Positions 50,494 to 60,791 of a stretch of DNA of 64,000 nucleotides are shown here, one piece after another. Origin of the DNA: Mumia sp. Pv4-285 (lineage in GTDB: Bacteria > Actinomycetota > Actinomycetes > Propionibacteriales > Nocardioidaceae); NCBI RefSeq assembly GCF_041320275.1, contig NZ_CP162023.1:1178001-1242000 (forward strand). The letters are read 5' to 3'. Numbering within the stretch: position 1 is the stretch's first letter; every line of letters begins with the position of its first letter. A program made the translations under genes and the position numbers. The notes under the pieces were generated by a model. That model saw only the letters and a list, made by a program, of their open reading frames with translations. It did not search any database and was not told where the DNA came from.

Positions 50494-51594
50494 ATGCGCG
50501 GTGACGGCGTACGCGTGCTCGTGGTCGGTGCCGGCATCGCCGGGCTCGCGGCCGCTCGCACCCTGCACGAGTGGGGCGCCTCGGTCGAGGTCGTCGACCG
50601 ACAGCCGACACCCCCGCTCGAAGGCACCGGGATCTTTCTCCCCGGGAGCTCGGTGCGTGCCCTGGGCGACCTCGGGCTCGGGGACGAGGTGGCCCGACGA
50701 GCGGTCGGCATCCATCGGCAACGCACCCTCGACCACCGGGGCCGCACGTTGTTCGAGGTCGAGACCGACGAGCTCTGGCAGGGCGTCGCGCCGAGCCTGG
50801 CGCTCCCCAGGGTCGACCTCCACCAAGTGCTCCTCGCCGGTGTCGGTGAGGTCCCGGTGCGGTGGGGGAAGAGTCTCGAGGCGGTCGCATTCGGCGACGC
50901 CGGCGTCACCGTCACCGTGGCTGGGACCCCGACCCTGTACGACCTCGTGCTCGGCGCGGACGGAGTCCACTCCACGGTTCGGCAGCTGGTCTTCCGACGC
51001 GGCGCGGTGCGGAAGGTCGGTCAGTACGCGCGACGCTTCGTCGTCAAGAGCGACCTCGATCCGGCGACGTGGTCGGTGCGTCTCGGACCCGGATCGGCGT
51101 TCCTCACGATCCCGATCGGCGAGCACCAGGTCTACTGCTACGTCGACGCTCCGCTCGATGGTCCCCGGTCCCTGCGCGACCTGCTGGCCGGCTACGCCGA
51201 CCCCGTGCCGGCTCTGCTCGACTCGCTCGACACGGAGACCGCCGTCCAGGAGGGCGAGGTCGAGGAGGTCGTGCTCGACTCGTGGGCGCGGGACACGGTG
51301 CTGCTGATCGGTGACGCCGCTCATGCGACCTCGCCGAACATGGCCCAGGGCGCCGGCTTGGCGGTCGAGGACGCCATCGTCCTGGCCGAGACCCTCGTGT
51401 CGGCCTGGACGCTCACCCAGGCGCTGGCCACCTTCGAGGAACGTCGTCGCCCGCGCACCGACTGGGTTCGCGAGCAGACCCATCGGCGCGACCGCGCCCG
51501 AGGGCTTCCTCCCGCCCTCCGCAACCTCCTGCTCAAACGCTTCGGTGCCCGCATCCAGCACGCGAACTACCGACCGCTGCGTGATCGACCGTGA
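50494..51594 (+). CDS. FAD-dependent monooxygenase (PHBH-like)
   Basis: A 366-aa flavoprotein. The FAD dinucleotide fold is VLVVGAGIAGLAAARTLHEW (about 8-27), followed by the EVVDRQ acidic residue. The GD motif is LIGDAAHATSPNMAQGAGLA (about 270-289), and the DG motif LGADGVHSTVR lies at about 153-163. It would insert oxygen using NAD(P)H; the substrate is unknown, probably an aromatic or polyketide-like ring. Start ATG 50494 has GAGGAG 6 nt upstream. Its stop overlaps the alpha/beta-hydrolase start (GTGA). It is divergent from the HD-GYP/LuxR gene. Confidence 0.85.
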   Translation: MRGDGVRVLVVGAGIAGLAAARTLHEWGASVEVVDRQPTPPLEGTGIFLPGSSVRALGDLGLGDEVARRAVGIHRQRTLDHRGRTLFEVETDELWQGVAPSLALPRVDLHQVLLAGVGEVPVRWGKSLEAVAFGDAGVTVTVAGTPTLYDLVLGADGVHSTVRQLVFRRGAVRKVGQYARRFVVKSDLDPATWSVRLGPGSAFLTIPIGEHQVYCYVDAPLDGPRSLRDLLAGYADPVPALLDSLDTETAVQEGEVEEVVLDSWARDTVLLIGDAAHATSPNMAQGAGLAVEDAIVLAETLVSAWTLTQALATFEERRRPRTDWVREQTHRRDRARGLPPALRNLLLKRFGARIQHANYRPLRDRP

Positions 51595-52424
51595 CCCAGT
51601 ACGTCGAGGTGGGCGGACTGAGCATCGGGTTCGAGCACGCCGGGAGCGGGCCGGTCGTCCTGCTGGCGCACGGCTTCGTCGGCGACGCGCGGTCGACGTG
51701 GGGCAGTCAGATCGAGGCGCTCGCCGACGAGTTCACCGTGATCGCCTGGGACGCCCCCGGGATGGGCGGCTCGTCCGACCCCCCGGAGGAATTCGGGATG
51801 GACGCCTACGCCGACTGCTTGGCCGGGTTCCTCCGGGCTCTGCAGATCGAGCGAGCTCACCTCGTCGGGCTGTCGTTCGGTGCGGCTCTGGCGCTCGCGA
51901 CGTTCCACCGGCACCGCGGTCTCGCGTCGTCGCTCACGCTCGTGAGCGGGTACGCCGGCTGGCTCGGCTCGCTCGGACGGGACGAAGCAGATCAGAGGTT
52001 GTCACGGTCGCTGCAGGCGTCCCGGCTGGCTCCCGACGAGTTCGTGGCCGCGATGGCGCCGTCGATGTTCTCGCCGTCGGCCGAAGGCACGCTCGTGGCT
52101 CCATTCCTCGACAGCGTCCGTGCGTTCCGTCCGACCGGCTTCCGGGCGATGGCTCGCGCCAGCTACGCGGACCAGCGCCATGTGCTGGCGGAGGTCGACG
52201 TACCGATGCTCCTGCTCTGCGCCGAGCACGACGTACGCGCTCCGACGTCGATCGGTGACGCCATGCACCGCGCGGTGCCAGGGTCCGAGCTCGTCGTCCT
52301 CACCGGGCCGGGACACGCGAGCTCGGTGGAGGCCCCGGACGACGTCACCCGCGAGCTGCGCCGTTTTCTGATGAGTTCCGGGTCCTGGAGGCGTCACATC
52401 AGGCAGGACCCACTGCCTGACTGA
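51591..52424 (+). CDS. alpha/beta-hydrolase
   Basis: A 277-aa alpha/beta-hydrolase. Oxyanion loop LLAHGFVGDARSTWGSQIEA, nucleophile elbow VGLSFGAALAL (Ser), acid in LLLCAEHDVRAPTS, and His in LTGPGHASSVEAPD. It starts by GTG 51591 in a 4-bp overlap with the monooxygenase, so the two probably act in one degradation or resistance pathway (ring hydroxylation then ester or C-C cleavage), which is inference. A dihydrofolate-reductase-type enzyme follows by 11 nt. Confidence 0.83.
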   Translation: MTQYVEVGGLSIGFEHAGSGPVVLLAHGFVGDARSTWGSQIEALADEFTVIAWDAPGMGGSSDPPEEFGMDAYADCLAGFLRALQIERAHLVGLSFGAALALATFHRHRGLASSLTLVSGYAGWLGSLGRDEADQRLSRSLQASRLAPDEFVAAMAPSMFSPSAEGTLVAPFLDSVRAFRPTGFRAMARASYADQRHVLAEVDVPMLLLCAEHDVRAPTSIGDAMHRAVPGSELVVLTGPGHASSVEAPDDVTRELRRFLMSSGSWRRHIRQDPLPD

Positions 52425-52435
52425 CGGAGGACACC

Positions 52436-52996
52436 ATGGCCAAGCTCATCTACTCGATGATCACCTCGCTCGACGGCTACGCCGAGGCGGCGGAGGGTGA
52501 CCTCGGCACCGGGGCGGCCGACGATCCTGAGGTGCACACCTTCATCGGCGACACCTTCCGGCCGGTGCGCACGTTCCTGTACGGCCGGAGGATGTACGAG
52601 ACGATGGTCTTCTGGGAGACCGCGCACACCCTGCCCGACGCGCCGCCGCACATCCTGCAGTACGCCGACGACTGGCAGGCCGCGGAGAAGGTCGTGTACT
52701 CCAAGACGCTGGAGTCGGTGTCCAGCGCCAGAACCCGGATCGAGCGGACCTTCGACGCGGACGCGGTGCGCAGGCTCAAGGCAGACAGCGATCACGACCT
52801 CAGCATCGACGGCCCGACACTCGCCGCCCAGGCGATCGCTGCCGGCCTGGTCGACGAGTACCACCTGCTCATCACCTCGACCGTGGTCGGCGGCGGCAAG
52901 CGGTTCTTCCCCGACGGCGTCCGCCTCGATCTCGAGCTGGTCGAGGAACGCGCGTTCGACAGCGGGGTGGTCTACGCGCGCTACCGGACCCGCTGA
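52436..52996 (+). CDS. dihydrofolate reductase / RibD C-terminal family protein
   Basis: A 186-aa protein of the YwjB/RibD-C group. The core motifs are KLIYSMITSLDGYAEA (N-terminal strand), FLYGRRMYETMVFWETA (NADPH loop) and GLVDEYHLLITSTVVGGGKR (C-terminal). The substrate of these short relatives is usually unknown. ATG 52436 has GGAGGA 6 nt upstream, so it is translated independently although probably on the monooxygenase-hydrolase transcript. Confidence 0.83.
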   Translation: MAKLIYSMITSLDGYAEAAEGDLGTGAADDPEVHTFIGDTFRPVRTFLYGRRMYETMVFWETAHTLPDAPPHILQYADDWQAAEKVVYSKTLESVSSARTRIERTFDADAVRRLKADSDHDLSIDGPTLAAQAIAAGLVDEYHLLITSTVVGGGKRFFPDGVRLDLELVEERAFDSGVVYARYRTR

Positions 52997-53024
52997 GCGG
53001 CGGCGGAGAAGCAACGCGTCGACG

Positions 53025-54200
<1,176 letters not shown>

Positions 54201-54427
54201 GGGAGTCGACGACGGTCCACCTCGGGGACGACCTCGCGAGCCACGTTCCACCTTTCTGTGCCACTGAGTTCGACGGCCGCGGCCAGCGGATCACCCGCCC
54301 GGTCGGCGCGTTCTCGGCCAGCCTGCCAGACAGACGACAGCGCCGCCTCCCGGCTCGGCCCGGCCAGGTCCTGACGGCACGCACGGCACGATCGGTGCTG
54401 TTCACCTCCGTCCGGTAGGCAGGACGG

Positions 54428-54544
54428 ATGAAGAGCCACCACGAGGTCGAGGTGACCTACGCACCCGCCGAGGACACGGTCGTGCCAGAATGGCCGACCG
54501 GTGAAGGCTTCGAAGGGACCGGACGGGCTGGTCTCCCACGGTGG
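54428..54544 (+). pseudogene. 5' fragment of a CYTH domain
   Basis: Starts MKSHHEVEVTYAPAEDTVVP, the first strand of a CYTH (triphosphate tunnel) domain with the ExExK-like start replaced by HEVEVTY. The fragment ends where arylsulfatase sequence begins and the next CYTH strands are missing. TAGGCA ends 6 nt before the ATG, similar to the leaderless pattern. Confidence 0.55.
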
Positions 54545-56031
54545 AGTCTGGTGGCCGAGGTCGCGACGTCGATCCCGGGCTACACCGGCGTCCGGCCGGA
54601 CGACTGCGCGACGCTGGCACAGACGCTGCGCATGAACGGCTACTCGACCGGCATGTTCGGCAAGACTTCAGACTGCTGCGCGCGGGGGTCAGCTTGCGTC
54701 GCCGCACGGGTGGCGCTGACGAAGGATGGCACCTGAAGGTTCCGACCAAGGGCGGGCGCGACGAGCTCCGTCGCCCGCTCGGCAGGGCGACCACCACGCC
54801 TCCGAAGCCGCTGCGGGATCTCGTCGCCGGCTGGGTGCGTGGAGAGTCGTTGGTCCAGGTCGCGACCGTGCTCACCGACCGGTCACCGACGCAGCTGCTC
54901 GGCGCGGGCGGTGCTGTGCTCGCGGAGCTCACCGACGACCGTGTCACTGCGTCGACGCCCGACGGCGCGACCGTCGCCTGGCGCGAGTGGGAGCTCGAGC
55001 TCGTGGACGGAGCGACCGACCTCTTCGACTCGGCTGACCGGGTGCTCGCGACCGCGGGGGTCGGGCGCGCGCAGCAGAGCAGGAAGGTCGCACGGACGCT
55101 CGGTGACCGGATCCCGCCCGCACCCCGGCTACGGTCGCCGGCGGCCGGCAAACCGGTCTCCCGCCTGGTCCACGCGCGCCTGGTCGAGCAGGTCGGGGTG
55201 CTGGCCCGCCGCGACGTCGACGCGCGTCGGGGGACCGAAGAAGGCGTGCACAAGATGCGGGTCGCCTGCCGGCGACTGCGCGCGCTGCTCGCCACGTTCC
55301 GGCCCACCCTCGACCGCGACCAGACAGAACCGGTGCGAGAGGAGCTGCGTTGGCTCGCGGGCGTGCTCGGGCAGTCCCGCGACGCCACGGTCATCCACGA
55401 GCGGTTGCGGAACCTCCTGGCCGACGAGGCTCGCAGCCAGGTCCACGGGCCGGTGCTCCGCCGGCTTCGTACGACCTTCGAAGGACGCGGCAGAGGCGAG
55501 GTGCTCGCCGCTCTCGACTCCCAGCGCTACTTCGCCCTTCGCCACCGGTTGGACCAGCTCGCAGCCGACCCGCCGTGGACCGAGCGCGCCGACGCGCCGG
55601 ATCGCGACCTCGCGCCGAAGGTGCTCGGCAAGGAGCTGAAGCGCTTCCGCAGACGGGCCGAGGCCGCGGGAGCCGCCGACCAGCCCGAGCATGCGCTCCA
55701 CGAGGCGCGCAAGGCCGCGAAGCGGTTGCGGTACGCCGCAGAGGCGGTCGAGCCCGTGGCCGGCAAGAAGGCGCGACGCTTGGACCGCGACGCGCACCGG
55801 GTCACCTCTCACCTCGGCGAGCTGCAGGACACCACGGTCAGCCGCGCCGAGCTGCTCGCGGTGGCGAAGGCGGCGACGGCCGCCGGCGAACCGACGTTCA
55901 CCTACGGCAGGCTGCACGCCCGTGAGGAGGCGCGAGCCGGCCGGCTCACCACCTCGTTCCGAGTCCATCGGGCCGTCGCTGACCTGAAGGCACGCACCCG
56001 CAAGGCGCGCAAGGCCGTACGGAAGAACTGA
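54541..56031 (+). pseudogene. CYTH-CHAD domain gene with disrupted 5' end
   Basis: From codon DFRLLRAGVSLRRRTGG at about 54664 the sequence is normal CYTH (GADEGWHLKVPTKGG, TVLTDRSPTQLL), then a CHAD helical domain (about 230-490 of a 496-aa frame from GTG 54541). CHAD hallmarks are GVHKMRVACRRLRALL and HALHEARKAAKRLRYAAEAV; these basic helices bind polyphosphate. CYTH domains cleave or bind triphosphates, so the intact protein likely handles polyphosphate. The first CYTH strands lie in another frame at 54428, interrupted by arylsulfatase DNA. The open frame from GTG 54541 may still give a CHAD protein without a complete tunnel. Confidence 0.7.
54545..54663 (+). pseudogene. inserted arylsulfatase fragment on the plus strand
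   Basis: About 40 codons reading SLVAEVATSIPGYTGVRPDD and CATLAQTLRMNGYSTGMFGK, which match the conserved region just after the catalytic CxPxR motif of arylsulfatases. The orientation is opposite to the rest of the arylsulfatase at 53025-54200. The fragment is in frame with the CYTH 5' piece but out of frame with the CHAD part. Confidence 0.65.
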
Positions 56032-56055
56032 CCGGCCTCGCCGGTCTCTCTTGGG

Positions 56056-56619
56056 TCAGGACTCGAGCCAGAGCCCGAGCGTGTCATCGATGCGGAACGC
56101 CCCGGCGTCGAGCCTCTGCGCGAGCGCGGCGAGCCAGTCACGAAACGACCGGTGCTCGGGAGCGGGCGTCGGGCCGTCGATCGGCAGCGAGATGACCTGG
56201 CCCGGGTCCCCGGGGGGCAACGGGTCGAGGTCGAGGGCAAAGCTGTCGCCCTCCGCGGCCGTGAAAGGGAGCCATCCTCGGATGTTCGGAACGGTTCTGA
56301 CCTTGTCCGGCGTCATCCAGTCGTAGACATCGCCGGAGTCGTCCCCCAGAGCATCGGCGAGCATGTCCGAGGTCTCGACCATCGCCTCGGCGCTGAGGAG
56401 CGTGTGGTGGTTGAACAGGTCCAGCAGCTTCGTGGGGTTGTCTTGTCCGTCGTGCCGCCGCAGGCTCTGAATGAAGTCGGTGGGCAGCTCCTTGCCGACC
56501 GTGCGAGTGAGGCGATCGAGGTCGGTATCGGAGACAGGGCCCCTCAGCGTTGCAGCGACCTCCGGTAGCCGGGCTCGCAGCACGTCCTCGATGATGTCCC
56601 AGGCGGCATCCACGTCCAT
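56056..56619 (-). CDS. SMI1/KNR4 family protein
   Basis: A 187-aa protein of the SMI1/KNR4 (SUKH) fold. VSDTDLDRLTRTVGKELPTD and FIQSLRRHDGQDNPTKLLDL are the typical N-terminal helices and FHDGQ-type motif, and LLSAEAMVETSDMLADAL follows; PNIRGWLPFTAAEGDSFALD is the central strand pair. SUKH proteins are widely used as immunity proteins against polymorphic toxins; no toxin gene is adjacent, so an orphan immunity or housekeeping role is open. Start ATG 56619. It is convergent with the CYTH-CHAD remnant. Confidence 0.78.
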   Translation of the reverse strand: MDVDAAWDIIEDVLRARLPEVAATLRGPVSDTDLDRLTRTVGKELPTDFIQSLRRHDGQDNPTKLLDLFNHHTLLSAEAMVETSDMLADALGDDSGDVYDWMTPDKVRTVPNIRGWLPFTAAEGDSFALDLDPLPPGDPGQVISLPIDGPTPAPEHRSFRDWLAALAQRLDAGAFRIDDTLGLWLES

Positions 56620-56663
56620 GCCTCAATCCTGCCGCGTCCACCAGCGGGGCGCGACCGGCTGGC

Positions 56664-57941
56664 GTGGTGCATCGAAGAGGAGACTCAATCAGTAGTGCGA
56701 TCGTGTTCGACCGTGAGAACGGCTGGTTGCCGAAGGTGGTTCGCGAGGGTGAGGGACTGCGGCTCGAGTTCGCCGGAGGAGCGGATGCTCTGCACGACCC
56801 ACGGACGTTCAGCCTTCCGATCGAGGAGAAGCACCTTGCCGTGCTCCGTGCGGACCTGGCACGGCACCTGATCGTGTGGAGCGCGCTGACGCCGCTGTCG
56901 TTCGCGGCCGGTATCGACGAAGCGCTTGACGACGGCGCGGCCGTCGCGCTGCTGGACCCGATCCTGCTCGGGCGTCCTGACGAGGTCGATGCGTTCCTCC
57001 AGCACACGAGATTGGAGCGGGCTCAGCTCGTCGCCTATGGTGCCGACGTCGAGCTGCTCGAGAGCGGTCGCGTCGTCGAGGCAATGACAGCGGCGACGGA
57101 GCGGCCGGACTGGCAGCGGGCACAGGAGTACGACGTGGATCGGCGCCGTGCACAGCGCGGTACGACGCTCTCCCCGCTTGACGCCGCGATCCTCAGGTTC
57201 ACCGGGCAGTACGTTCACGGCTCGACGATTCCGCATCGCGACCCGGAGGCCGTCGACCCCGAACTGTTGCCTGAGGTGGTTCAGGTGATCGATACCGCGG
57301 AGCGTGCGAGTGCGGGCTTGAGGATCGAGCGCGATGCCCGCCGCGGAAGGACCGGCACGGACAAGCAGGACTGGAAACGAATGAAGGCCGCAGTTGAGGC
57401 GGCAGTACGCGGTGCATACCCGGATCTCGCCGCCGATGCGGTGAGGACCGTGAGCTTCTTGATGTGCTCCGAGGCCGCTCATCGCGCGCGAACGCAACCG
57501 TTCGACGTCGACGCAGCAGAGCACGAGCCGATGACGCAGCGGCGCGAGCGCACGCTCACCTTCACCGACGACAAGGAGGTCGAGGAGAAGTGGGATCCGG
57601 GTGACGAACGACATGCTGTCGAGGCGTTCTGGGACTTCGTGGCTGAACGGATCGGCTCCCGGAACGAGGTGTTCACTCTCGAGGACGAGGCGCTGGGCGA
57701 AGGGATCCAGCTGCTTTTCTACGCGTCGTCCCTCGCCCGGATCGCGTCTGTTTCAGATGAGGGTGGCGACACGGGAACGAAGTACCGAGTCGAGTACGCC
57801 CTCATCGACGACCTCGCCCACTATCGCGCCATGGTGCGCGGCTTCGTCGCTGGCGGCTTCGACGCCTTGGACGGACTCGCGCTCTGGATGGCTGACCCCA
57901 CTGAGTTCGAAGAGGCGCGTCGTCGACGTCTTCACGGCTGA
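56664..57941 (+). CDS. DUF6357-like hypothetical protein
   Basis: A protein of up to 425 aa with no membrane segment or signal. It appears to be a family of large actinobacterial proteins of unknown function (DUF6357-like): GGADALHDPRTFSLPIEEKH, LTPLSFAAGIDEALDDG, VEEKWDPGDERHAVEAFWD and FFYASSLARIA-like sequence. The start is unclear: GTG 56664 gives the full frame, but AGGAG at about 56676-56680 lies inside it, and GTG 56703 (VFDREN) is an alternative. Base composition appears less GC-rich than in the core genes, so acquisition is possible. Confidence 0.6.
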   Translation: MVHRRGDSISSAIVFDRENGWLPKVVREGEGLRLEFAGGADALHDPRTFSLPIEEKHLAVLRADLARHLIVWSALTPLSFAAGIDEALDDGAAVALLDPILLGRPDEVDAFLQHTRLERAQLVAYGADVELLESGRVVEAMTAATERPDWQRAQEYDVDRRRAQRGTTLSPLDAAILRFTGQYVHGSTIPHRDPEAVDPELLPEVVQVIDTAERASAGLRIERDARRGRTGTDKQDWKRMKAAVEAAVRGAYPDLAADAVRTVSFLMCSEAAHRARTQPFDVDAAEHEPMTQRRERTLTFTDDKEVEEKWDPGDERHAVEAFWDFVAERIGSRNEVFTLEDEALGEGIQLLFYASSLARIASVSDEGGDTGTKYRVEYALIDDLAHYRAMVRGFVAGGFDALDGLALWMADPTEFEEARRRRLHG

Positions 57942-58054
57942 TGACGTCGACCGCGGGATTGGGCAGGCTGCCCGATGTTGGACAATTCGCCACGAAGCGA
58001 CCCCTAGGCTGCGTACGCTCCCTGCCAACGTGCGAGTAACCGGGGGAGCGTCGG

Positions 58055-60046
58055 ATGAAGAAGGTTCTTGTCCTTGTCGTGGCAGCACTGCTGTCGGTCG
58101 GCATGCAGGTGAACGTGGCCGCCGTCGCGAACGACGCAACCGGCGCGGAGGCTGCGTCTGAGCAGGCGGCACAGTCCGACGCCCCGAAGGCCGAGGAGAC
58201 GGAGGCGGCCGCCGACGAGCCGGAAGAGACGGAAGACGCCACCACCGCCGAGGATCCGCCCGCCGAGCCGGCGAAGGACGAGGCGAAGGACTCGAGCGAG
58301 GATCCGCCGAAGAAGGACCCGACCAGCGAGAAGTCGGACGAGAAGCCCGCGAAGAACGATCAGGCGGCTGAGCCCGAGAAGTCCTCCGCGCCCGAGCCAG
58401 CGACGAAGGACGAGAGCAAGCCCAGGAGCCAGAAGAGCAAGGCCGAGGTGACCGCCGCTGCCGACTTCGAGCCGTACGAGGTCGAGGTCTGGTGGAAGAT
58501 GGCGCGCGTCAGCGACACCGCCGTGTGGGACCCGCCGCAGGTCTACGCCGGCACGTCGCAGCCGCCCGTCACCTGCACGCCGACCTCGTACCAGGTCGAC
58601 AGCTACAACATCGAGAACCAGGCCGACGAGGACCTGCTCGAAGAGCTGAAGGCGAAGGGGCTGTCTGCTCCCGGGCAGGACGCGGCGCTCGATCCGGCGC
58701 CGTGGCGGTACGTCACGCTGCAGGGGACCTACTGCAACCCGAAGGTCACCCCGGTCAGCCCGACTGTCGCGCAGGCGGTCTGCACGGGACCAGGGCAGTA
58801 CACCTTGCCGTCCATCACCCTTCCTCCCAACACCGGCCTCGTGACGTACTCGTTGTTCGACGCCGCCACCAGCCTGCCCGTCACGACCGTCGAGGCCGGG
58901 AAGACCTACCTCGTTCGAGCGGTCCTGGCCAACGTCAACCCGAGACCGGTGTTCGACAACCTGCCGGCCGGTTGGGTCGTGAAGGGCGGCTACGGGCACG
59001 CCGAGCTGACGATCACCATCCCCGTGCCGGACTGCGTCGGTGATGCGTCGCCGCCGGCGCCGACCTGGGTCGACGAGTGCGGCCCCGGCAACGGCACCTG
59101 GGAGTACACCGACACCGAGGCGTACACGTACACCGAGACGGTCAACGAGGACGGCTCGATCACCGTCACGGCGACGCCCAACGAGGGCTACGAGTTCCCC
59201 GAGGGCACGGTGACGGAGTGGACGGAGACCGACTCCAACGAGGCGTGCGTGATCGACGCACCGCCGCCGGTGTGGACCGACAGCTGCGAGACCGTCGGGA
59301 GCTGGGCGGTGCCGCCGAACGGTGAGCACTACCGGTACGAGGTCACCGCGGTCCCGGGTGGATCGCAGACGGTCACGCTCATCGTCGACGAGGGCTACAC
59401 GCTCCCGCCGGGTTCAGTGATGACGTGGACGGAGACCGAGGACGCGGGCGACTGCGACCTGCTGCCGGGCGACATCGAGTCGCAGTGCGTCAGCGCCGTC
59501 CCGTACCTGTCGTACGGAGTGACGCTCCCGCCGGGCTTCCAGGACCCCGGTGCGAACCCGGTGACCATCACGTTCGTCAACCCTGACGGTGAGGACTACG
59601 TGGTGTCGGGACTGCCGCTGAGCGGTCAGCTCCTGTGGCCGGGAGCGTCCGCGACCGAGCCGCTGATGTGGCCGGGTTGGGAGCTGCTGCCCGACGGCAC
59701 GTACGTCGAGACCGACGGCAACTTCGCGTGGACCCGCCAGGGGATCACGGTCCGGTTCGACGTGAACCCGACCTACTCGACCACCGTCGCGTACCCGTCG
59801 GAGACGTCGTCCTGCGCCAACCCGCCGAAGCGCGTGCCGGGCAACCCGGACAACCCGGACACACCGGGTACGCCGGATGAGCCGGACACGCCGGTCGGCT
59901 ACACCCCGCCGGGCTCGACGCCGCCGAGCGCGAGGCCGCCGCTGCCGAACACAGGCGGCGCACCGCTCGCTCCCGCCGTCCTCGGACTGATGCTCGTGCT
60001 GAGCGGTGGACTGCTCCTCGGTCTGCGAAGGCGCCTCAGCAGCTGA
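58055..60046 (+). CDS. LPXTG-anchored surface protein
   Basis: A 663-aa secreted protein. The signal peptide is 1-26 (MKKVLVLVVAALLSVGMQV). Residues about 30-135 are an acidic Glu/Ala/Lys/Pro-rich disordered stalk. About 140-610 is a cysteine-containing extracellular part with two related ~60-residue units that start TWVDECGPGNGTWEYTDT and VWTDSCETVGSWAVPPNG and end with a WTET motif and Cys. The sorting signal is LPNTG (630-634), then a hydrophobic helix and RRRLSS, so a sortase should attach it to peptidoglycan. RBS GGGGGAG is about 8 nt upstream of the ATG. Its terminator is shared with the M23 gene. Confidence 0.85.
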   Translation: MKKVLVLVVAALLSVGMQVNVAAVANDATGAEAASEQAAQSDAPKAEETEAAADEPEETEDATTAEDPPAEPAKDEAKDSSEDPPKKDPTSEKSDEKPAKNDQAAEPEKSSAPEPATKDESKPRSQKSKAEVTAAADFEPYEVEVWWKMARVSDTAVWDPPQVYAGTSQPPVTCTPTSYQVDSYNIENQADEDLLEELKAKGLSAPGQDAALDPAPWRYVTLQGTYCNPKVTPVSPTVAQAVCTGPGQYTLPSITLPPNTGLVTYSLFDAATSLPVTTVEAGKTYLVRAVLANVNPRPVFDNLPAGWVVKGGYGHAELTITIPVPDCVGDASPPAPTWVDECGPGNGTWEYTDTEAYTYTETVNEDGSITVTATPNEGYEFPEGTVTEWTETDSNEACVIDAPPPVWTDSCETVGSWAVPPNGEHYRYEVTAVPGGSQTVTLIVDEGYTLPPGSVMTWTETEDAGDCDLLPGDIESQCVSAVPYLSYGVTLPPGFQDPGANPVTITFVNPDGEDYVVSGLPLSGQLLWPGASATEPLMWPGWELLPDGTYVETDGNFAWTRQGITVRFDVNPTYSTTVAYPSETSSCANPPKRVPGNPDNPDTPGTPDEPDTPVGYTPPGSTPPSARPPLPNTGGAPLAPAVLGLMLVLSGGLLLGLRRRLSS

Positions 60047-60063
60047 GGTCAGAGCACCGGATG

Positions 60064-60097
60064 CCACGGGGCGGGGTCACGAGACCCCGCCCTGTGG
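60064..60097. terminator. bidirectional terminator with a 15-bp stem and ACGA loop
   Basis: CCACGGGGCGGGGTC (60064-60078) pairs with GACCCCGCCCTGTGG (60083-60097), one G-U pair, loop ACGA. It lies between the convergent stops of the LPXTG protein (60046) and the M23 peptidase (60100). Confidence 0.85.
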
Positions 60098-60099
60098 TG

Positions 60100-60771
60100 T
60101 CACACCTGGCCGCCCAGCGGCTCGACGACCGCACCCTCGGCCGGGATGCCCTCGTCGACGATCGCGCGAGCCCCGCGCCGAGGATCCTCCCGATAGCGGC
60201 GGAAGACCACCGGCACGCCTCGCGCGACCGCGTAGTCCATGCTGTCGGTCACGTGCACATGGACGTGCGGCTGCGTCGAGTTGCCGGAGTTTCCGCAGTC
60301 GGCGACCTGTTGCCCCGACGCGACCGTGTCGCCGACCGCAACCTGCAGAGACCCCCGCCGCAGGTGGGCGACGGTCACGAACGCGTCGCCGTACGCGATC
60401 GTGACGTGGTTCCCCGCGAGCGCGGAGATGCCGTCGCGTGCGCGCGACGCCTGGCCGAGGGCGTACGGGACGAGAGCGAGCTGCGAACGCCTCGCCTCGT
60501 GGTCGACCTCCCCGTCGTGCACCGCGACGACCCTGCCCGCGCACGGCGCGAGGATCGGGCGCCCGTAGGCGAAGAAGCGCTCGGGCGGCTCGGTCGCGAG
60601 AAAGGTGCGCCAGTCTCGGACAGGAGCCGTGCGCCGGCCGTGGTCGACGCCGACGAAGTCGATCGCGTACCGGGAGCCGAAGCGGTCGGTGCCGTGGCTC
60701 GGGACGCGGCGGGCCGGACTGTTCTGCACCAGCCACCGGCCCGTGAACGGCAGGTCGAGCACGCACGTCAT
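60100..60771 (-). CDS. M23 family peptidase-like protein
   Basis: About 223 aa of the lysostaphin-like (LytM) fold. The first metal motif is SHGTDRFGSRYAIDF (H..D), and the second is the HVHVHV segment in TQPHVHVHVTD; APCAGRVVAVHDGEVD and GNHVTIAYGDAFVTVAHLRR are the intervening strands, all as in M23 metallopeptidases. No signal peptide is apparent from ATG 60771, so the protein may be cytosolic or use a non-classical route. GTG 60795 is an in-frame alternative that overlaps the stop of the upstream surface-protein gene (GTGA). It is probably co-transcribed with that gene. Confidence 0.72.
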   Translation of the reverse strand: MTCVLDLPFTGRWLVQNSPARRVPSHGTDRFGSRYAIDFVGVDHGRRTAPVRDWRTFLATEPPERFFAYGRPILAPCAGRVVAVHDGEVDHEARRSQLALVPYALGQASRARDGISALAGNHVTIAYGDAFVTVAHLRRGSLQVAVGDTVASGQQVADCGNSGNSTQPHVHVHVTDSMDYAVARGVPVVFRRYREDPRRGARAIVDEGIPAEGAVVEPLGGQV

Positions 60772-60791
60772 CGCCCTAGGTCCCGCGGCCG

